A stretch of 64,000 nucleotides of DNA, taken from Bacillota bacterium (GTDB taxonomy: Bacteria; Bacillota; Clostridia; Acetivibrionales; JANLFN01). Of the stretch, positions 59,698-64,000 are shown one piece after another (positions within the stretch are counted from its first letter, which is position 1; the number at the start of each line of letters is the position of its first letter). The stretch is taken from NCBI GenBank assembly GCA_023397675.1, contig JAEWTV010000017.1, forward strand, positions 73,240 to 137,239, given 5' to 3'. The notes below the pieces were generated by a model. The model had not been told where the DNA came from. It was given only the letters and a program-made list of their open reading frames with translations, and ran no database searches. The position numbers and the translations under genes were made by a program.

Positions 59698-60685
59698 AAT
59701 CTATGCCTCCCTCATAAATCTCCCTGATTATTGCTTCTACCTCAGGTTCTTTTATCGTTAAATCCTGTATACTATATCTGGATGTCAATTCCGATATCAG
59801 ACTAGATACTTGTATCTCATCCTTATTGAACTGCAAATATTTCTTATTCTCTTTTTCTTCAATAAGCTCAACACCAAATGGTACTTCAAATCTTCCGTCA
59901 AAATCCTGTTCAAACTCGGCAACCAGAACCCTGGCCTTTCCATACCTTTCTTTTATTTGCTCAACTGTACCGTCGTATATGATTATGCCTTGGTCGATTA
60001 TTATCATCCTTTTACATGTCTTTTCAATATCCAGCATATCGTGCGTTGTGAAGAGCATTGTTGTACCTTTTTCAATATTTATCTGTCTGATAAATTCCCT
60101 GATTTTCTCTTTAGCTACTACATCCAAACCTATTGTAGGCTCATCAAAGAATACAATTTCAGGATCATGAAGCAAAGCTGCAGCTATATCTGCCCTCATT
60201 CGCTGTCCAAGACTCAACTGCCTTACCGGTTGTGACATAAATTCATTGATTCCCAAAAGATCGTTGAACATGGCTAAATTGTCTTTATACTTTTTTTCAG
60301 GAATTTTGTAGATATATCTAAGAAGATCATATGTATCTGCTACGGGCAGATCCCACCATAGTTGTGTTCTCTGTCCGAACACAGCACCTATATTTGCAGC
60401 ATTTTTCTTTCTATCCTTGTGAGGTGAAATTCCATTAATCATTATGCTCCCTTTTGAAGGGGCAAGTATACCTGTCAGCATTTTAACAGTTGTTGATTTC
60501 CCGGCGCCATTAGGTCCGATAAATCCTACCATTTCACCTTTGTTAATTGAGAAACTGATATTGTCAACTGCACGTTTAATCTTATATTCAGGAACCAATA
60601 ATCCCTGTATCGCACCAAGTAATCCCTTCTTTTTAACACTCAGCCGATAGTCCTTGATAAGGTTTTGAACTTCTATAAGTGCCAT
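59633..60685 (-). CDS. ABC exporter ATP-binding subunit
   Basis: About 350 residues. Walker A GPNGAGKST, signature LSLGQRMRADIAAALL, Walker B IVFFDEPTIGLD and switch His in LFTTHD. The extended N-terminus (DYRLSVKKKGLLGAIQGLLV) is characteristic of ATPases paired with PF06182-type permeases. A C-terminal regulatory domain follows residue 240. The start at MALIEVQNL follows GGAAGG. The last 65 bases are shared with the permease 1 gene. Confidence 0.9.
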   Translation of the reverse strand: MALIEVQNLIKDYRLSVKKKGLLGAIQGLLVPEYKIKRAVDNISFSINKGEMVGFIGPNGAGKSTTVKMLTGILAPSKGSIMINGISPHKDRKKNAANIGAVFGQRTQLWWDLPVADTYDLLRYIYKIPEKKYKDNLAMFNDLLGINEFMSQPVRQLSLGQRMRADIAAALLHDPEIVFFDEPTIGLDVVAKEKIREFIRQINIEKGTTMLFTTHDMLDIEKTCKRMIIIDQGIIIYDGTVEQIKERYGKARVLVAEFEQDFDGRFEVPFGVELIEEKENKKYLQFNKDEIQVSSLISELTSRYSIQDLTIKEPEVEAIIREIYEGGIDFDKNICGDSKESLSEQYSIPC

Positions 60686-60708
60686 AAAATCATCCTTCCG
60701 TTTAATTC

Positions 60709-61629
60709 CTATATTATTTGAGAATTGAAGTACTCCCATATAAAACCTTCAAGTACACCCTGAGAACTCACGGTAATACTGTTTATTTCATACTCTTTCA
60801 TGATAACCAGGAGTATAAGTATTCCTACTGCTATAACATCAGCCCTTTTAGGACTAAGTCCTTTTATATCTGTTTTGTCTGCGGCTGTTAGTCTTACAAG
60901 TTGTGTATATAATGACATGATATCTTCCCTGCTAAAATTCAAACCATCTACGGTCATCTCATTACTATAATGCTCATTCGAAAGTATTGTTCCGATTGAT
61001 TTAATAGTACCCCCAGTTCCAATAAGCTGGATTTGATTTAGAATTGAAAGGCCAGATTTTTTTACCATCTTTTTGATATAATCTGACATAAGGCTTATCT
61101 CATCTTTTTCTGCCGGGTCATGCCCAATAAACATTTCCTTTAATCTAACCGTACCTATGTTGATACTGCTTGCATTGTTTTGTGAATCATTATAACCAAC
61201 CGTAATTTCTGTACTTCCACCGCCTATATCAATTACTGCGAACATTTCATCGTTTCGTGCCAACCTCCGGCATGCTTTAAAAGCAAGATGCGCTTCCTTT
61301 TCTCCGCTTATAATGTCAATATCTATACCATATAGCTGCTTTACCCTGCTAACAAAATCATTTTTGTTAACTGCATCCCTCAGAACACTTGTTGAAAAAA
61401 TCGATATAAGTTTTGAATCCATTTTTATGTTTGTATCAATAAACCCTCCTATTATTTCAATACCTTTTTCTATAGCATCCGCACTTATAGTATTGCTTTT
61501 GTACATATTGTCACTTAAGCGGTTAACAACACTTTGTCTCTCTATAACATTTATTTTTTTACCTTCAATTTTTTCTGCAATTATGAACTTTGTTGAATTA
61601 GTCCCTATTTCTATAGCTGATAGTCTCAT
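60709..61629 (-). CDS. Ppx/GppA phosphatase family protein
   Basis: 306 residues: the actin-like ASKHA fold of exopolyphosphatase / pppGpp phosphatase. Motifs: IEIGTNSTKFIIAEK (phosphate 1), STSVLRDAVN, SGEKEAHLAF, VIDIGGGSTEITVG (phosphate 2) and IGTGGTIKSIGTI. Length fits the short single-domain Ppx2-type enzymes. It stands 23 bases upstream of the exporter ATPase start, so it may be co-transcribed with the island, though its role is probably polyphosphate or alarmone turnover. Confidence 0.88.
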   Translation of the reverse strand: MRLSAIEIGTNSTKFIIAEKIEGKKINVIERQSVVNRLSDNMYKSNTISADAIEKGIEIIGGFIDTNIKMDSKLISIFSTSVLRDAVNKNDFVSRVKQLYGIDIDIISGEKEAHLAFKACRRLARNDEMFAVIDIGGGSTEITVGYNDSQNNASSINIGTVRLKEMFIGHDPAEKDEISLMSDYIKKMVKKSGLSILNQIQLIGTGGTIKSIGTILSNEHYSNEMTVDGLNFSREDIMSLYTQLVRLTAADKTDIKGLSPKRADVIAVGILILLVIMKEYEINSITVSSQGVLEGFIWEYFNSQII

Positions 61630-62093
61630 ACAATCATTCCTTAGTACTTTTTATTATTTGGATATTTTAATTGTCATTTTTGTTTATGCTTTTCTTTTGC
61701 TAATCATAATACGTCATGTAGCCAATGGAATAAATGTTCGCATTTGTCATTATATTGTATATTTTGCACTTTTTGTGTAATGGTTTTATTGCATTTTATT
61801 GCTATATTTTTACATTACTTAACATAATTATTAATTATTTTCTTACATAATACTGTACAATTTGTAATATTTGGACAAATTATAGCGAAACTGTTAGTAA
61901 GGTATTTCAATAACCAATGAAAAGCACAAACGGAAAAAGCAAGTAATTTGTAATTGGATATTATAATTTTAAAAAAATTTTTTATTCTAAATACGTTGTA
62001 ATATTATGTCGATAAATTGTTTAACAATATAATCTATTGCCATTTAGTTCTTTTTATAGTAATATATGTAATTTCTTGCCATGATAGAAAGCA
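61630..62093 (-). other. A+T-rich gap upstream of ppx and the biosynthetic operon
   Basis: No protein frame with a ribosome site is visible. A TATAAT box is present on the minus strand at 61749-61754 (poor -35), about 120 bases before ppx. This is the only sizeable gap at the 5' side of the island and should hold its promoter, but I cannot fix it. Confidence 0.3.
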
Positions 62094-62148
62094 AAAAAAT
62101 ACCCGGTAATTCAGTTTAATATCTTTAAAATAAAACTGAAAACCGGGT
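62094..62148 (-). terminator. terminator of queA
   Basis: Long two-part stem: ACCCGGT/ACCGGGT (62101-62107 with 62142-62148) and TTCAGTTT/AAACTGAA (62110-62117 with 62133-62140), followed on the minus strand by ATTTTTTTG. Confidence 0.88.
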
Positions 62149-62174
62149 TTAACTATTTATTTTTCTATTTTTCA

Positions 62175-63206
62175 CTATCTATGCCAAATAAACATTGCAT
62201 CTCCGAAGCTAAAAAACCTGTATCTTTGCTCTACTGCCTGCTTATAAGCGTTCATTATGTTTTCTCTGCTGGCCAGTGTACTGACAAGCATTAATAATGT
62301 AGATTCAGGTAAGTGAAAATTTGTAATAAGGTTACTTACAACCTTGAACTTGTACCCCGGATAAATAAATATATCCGTCCAGCCGCTGCTTTCTGCAACC
62401 AACCCATCCTTACCGGCAGCTGTTTCAAGAACTCGGCAGCTTGTAGTACCAACAGCTATTACTCTTTTCCCGTTTTTTACCGCTGCATTTATTTTATCAC
62501 AAGCATCATTTGTTATACTGTAAAATTCGGAATGCATCTTATGTTCTGTAATATTCTCGACCTTAACCGGTCTGAAGGTTCCAAGTCCCACGTGAAGTGT
62601 AACATATGCAATGCCTACGCCCTTATTTGCTAGTTCCTGCAGCAGGTCCTTTGTAAAATGAAGCCCCGCAGTAGGTGCAGCAGCTGAGCCCCTGTATTTG
62701 GCATATACAGTCTGGTATCTTTCAGCATCATCCAGTTTTTTATGTATATAAGGCGGCAGCGGGATAATTCCCACCTTATCCAATACCTCTTCAAACACAC
62801 CTTCATATTCAAACCTTACAAGCCTGTTTCCTTCTTCAATGATTTCGACTATTTCAGCCTTGAGAGCTCCATCTCCAAAAACAAACCTGGTACCAACCTT
62901 CGCACGCTTGCCAGGCTTGAGGATAACTTCCCATATGTCGGCATCAATGCGTTTAAGCAGTACAAATTCTATTTTACCGCCGGTACCTTCCTTTTCCCCC
63001 AGAAGCCTTGCTGGGATTACACGCGTATCGTTAAGGACAAGGCAGTCACCAGACTCTATGTATTGCAGTATGTCTTTAAACACCTTGTGTTCTATGTTTC
63101 CGGTTTCTTTGTCCAGAACCAGCAGCCTTGACATTTCTCTATTCAATATAGGTTCCTGCGCTATAAGCTCTTCAGGAAGGTCATAGTAAAAATCGCTGAG
63201 TTTCAT
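62175..63206 (-). CDS. queA: S-adenosylmethionine:tRNA ribosyltransferase-isomerase
   Basis: Converts preQ1 in tRNA to epoxyqueuosine. 343 residues. Family blocks: MKLSDFYYDLPEELIAQEP, LVLNDTRVIPARLLG, PLPPYI, SAAAPTAGLHFT, THVGLGTF-like LHVGLGTFRPV, and TNFHLPESTLLMLVSTLA. Start at the internal ATG with AGGTG nine bases upstream. queA is normally beside tgt; here 15 kb of other genes intervene. Confidence 0.97.
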   Translation of the reverse strand: MKLSDFYYDLPEELIAQEPILNREMSRLLVLDKETGNIEHKVFKDILQYIESGDCLVLNDTRVIPARLLGEKEGTGGKIEFVLLKRIDADIWEVILKPGKRAKVGTRFVFGDGALKAEIVEIIEEGNRLVRFEYEGVFEEVLDKVGIIPLPPYIHKKLDDAERYQTVYAKYRGSAAAPTAGLHFTKDLLQELANKGVGIAYVTLHVGLGTFRPVKVENITEHKMHSEFYSITNDACDKINAAVKNGKRVIAVGTTSCRVLETAAGKDGLVAESSGWTDIFIYPGYKFKVVSNLITNFHLPESTLLMLVSTLASRENIMNAYKQAVEQRYRFFSFGDAMFIWHR

Positions 63207-63285
63207 GAGTTTTAGCACCTGCTTTAAAAAAATTTCAATATAAATCGCACTTATATATTTAACATTAAATTGGGGTTAATTACAA

Positions 63286-63500
63286 GGAGGGAGTGAAAAA
63301 ATTTCATTTTCGGTCCGCTTTTGAAAAAGCGGAGCAAAATATTTTTCCGGGGCGGAACATCTTTCACTACATTCTTTGCGTCTTTTCAAAGAAGAAAATC
63401 AGCCAACGTATTCCCTAGGTCAAAACTGTTTTACATTTATACAACATTATAATAAAATTCTTTATCCCGCTTTTCGACGCCGTAAAGCGGGGCAAAAGGC
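63286..63500. repeat. intergenic block with CCGCTTTT...AAAGCGG inverted repeats
   Basis: Two similar inverted-repeat elements occur here: TCCGCTTTT/AAAAGCGGA (63314-63333) followed by GCAAAA, and CCCGCTTT/AAAGCGGG (near 63466-63491) followed by GCAAAA. Both have the order stem, GCAAAA. They look like two copies of a small palindromic repeat. No gene is visible. Confidence 0.45.
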
Positions 63501-63529
63501 GTCATTCAAGTGCCGTGAAGGCTTTAAAA

Positions 63530-64000
63530 GATGGGCGCGACGGATTCCGTGACAGAGTACCCAAGCTTCCATCCATAGTTTTGTCCAGCCGTTTCTAATG
63601 GAATCCGTTCCATACTCAACTGAATCTGCCTTCCTTGGCAGATTCGCTGGACTCTGATCGATGTCAACAGGTTACTCTAGGTCACTCCACCAAGCGCCTT
63701 CAGGGCTATGATTACAGGTAGCTATACCGAACTTTGTATACAAAGTTCTAGCGATGATGCTAATTTAGTAGCTTCGTAAGCTTTCTTCATAGAGCTACCC
63801 GCATCCCCTGCCCATTGAAAGCTGAGCTGGCAGGTGTTGCTGCGAACGAAGTTCGAATGTCAGTGAATGGCCCGGATGGCCATTCAAGTAGCATCTGAGC
63901 AGGATAGCGAAGTTGCATCGTACCGGCTTGAGAACGAGCGAGCAGCTTACAGATGCCGCAGTAGGCTTTCACCAGGGCGAGCCATGGAAGGTGGGGTCTG
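63530..64000. other. G+C-richer, strongly structured non-coding block (candidate large RNA or group II intron part)
   Basis: No supported protein gene. Complementary segments are dense: ACGGATTCC/GGAATCCGT (63540-63548 with 63600-63608), GTCCAGC/GCTGGAC (63583-63589 with 63646-63652) enclosed by CAGAGT/ACTCTG, a 9-bp hairpin GAATCTGCC/GGCAGATTC (63622-63645), a 20-base palindrome (63729-63748), CGAAC-GAA-GTTCG (63843-63855) and TGAATGGCC/GGCCATTCA (63864-63886). Base composition is clearly richer in G+C than the surroundings. It runs off the window. A group II intron domain I or another large ornate RNA fits best; I saw neither a diagnostic domain V nor a reverse transcriptase, and the strand is undecided. 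Confidence 0.4.

Noticed and set aside
47573..61629. The closthioamide (polythioamide) cluster of this clostridial group
   Set aside because: General logic is similar (discrete carriers, ATP-grasp, acyl ligase), but I see no AANH-type thioamide-forming enzyme and there is an extra PLP decarboxylase and nucleotidyltransferase.
63787..63972. 61-residue frame in the structured right-end block
   Set aside because: It lies across strong inverted repeats, has no ribosome site and an odd composition compared with every gene in the window.
1..64000. CRISPR array or transposable element
   Set aside because: No regularly spaced identical repeats with unique spacers and no transposase, integrase or cas-like protein were found; the tandem repeats at 23 and 47 kb have no spacers.

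Overview
The window looks like part of the chromosome of an anaerobic, spore-forming, low-GC Firmicute of the cellulolytic Clostridium type (Ruminiclostridium / C. cellulolyticum group is my best guess, from memory of gene order and protein style). Support from the sequence: A+T-rich DNA with strong AGGAGG ribosome sites and frequent TTG/GTG starts, an alpha/beta small acid-soluble spore protein, Spo0A-like boxes, a SCIFF peptide with its radical-SAM maturase, a coenzyme-B12-dependent ribonucleotide reductase and a GH10 xylanase lipoprotein. There is no rRNA, CRISPR array, integrase or transposase. One tRNA gene (Asn, GTT) is present.

Layout. 1-5.2 kb: AI-2E-type permease, phosphatidylserine decarboxylase, tiny membrane proteins missed by length cut-offs, O-acetylhomoserine sulfhydrylase and an ArsR regulator. 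5.3-7.8 kb: a four-domain sulfur-transfer fusion (CoA-disulfide reductase, rhodanese, TusA, DsrE) whose promoter and that of the arsR gene share a candidate operator. 8-12.7 kb, plus strand: xylanase lipoprotein, metallophosphoesterase, M14 peptidoglycan peptidase. 12.7-16.2 kb: cystathionine synthase/lyase-type enzyme, ABC-F ATPase, SHOCT protein. 16.3-25.1 kb: chemoreceptor and a copper-handling cluster (two-component system, CopA ATPase, HMA-TauE-cupredoxin fusion). 25.3-36.3 kb: spore protein, Mrp, class II ribonucleotide reductase behind a paired NrdR-box promoter, tRNA-Asn, rpoD-dnaG, HD-GYP. 36.6-39.4 kb: panB-panC-panD with a terminator-containing leader. 39.5-47.1 kb: the conserved tgt-yajC-TIGR04086-scfA-scfB-(carbonic anhydrase)-(HD)-secD-secF block.

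47.6-61.6 kb is the most interesting part: a tightly packed single-strand run with two acyl carrier proteins, an ATP-grasp ligase, a PLP decarboxylase, an acyl-AMP ligase, two papain-fold BtrH-like acyltransferases, a nucleotidyltransferase, a thymidylate-kinase-like P-loop protein, an anchored 5'-nucleotidase-family enzyme and a three-gene ABC exporter. The carrier protein / ATP-grasp / PLP-decarboxylase trio is the one used in butirosin biosynthesis to make gamma-aminobutyryl-ACP, and the BtrH-like proteins are the matching transferases. I see no NRPS or PKS module. The best reading is a non-modular, carrier-protein-based pathway to an unknown amide natural product, with built-in modification, export and outside-the-cell processing. 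It sits between queA (62.2-63.2 kb) and tgt (45.9-47.1 kb), which are usually neighbours, so it looks inserted.

The right end (63.3-64.0 kb) is non-coding, more G+C-rich and full of long inverted repeats, probably part of a large structured RNA or mobile intron that continues outside the window. Two distant intergenic blocks (23.1-23.4 and 47.1-47.3 kb) belong to one family of degenerate tandem repeats.
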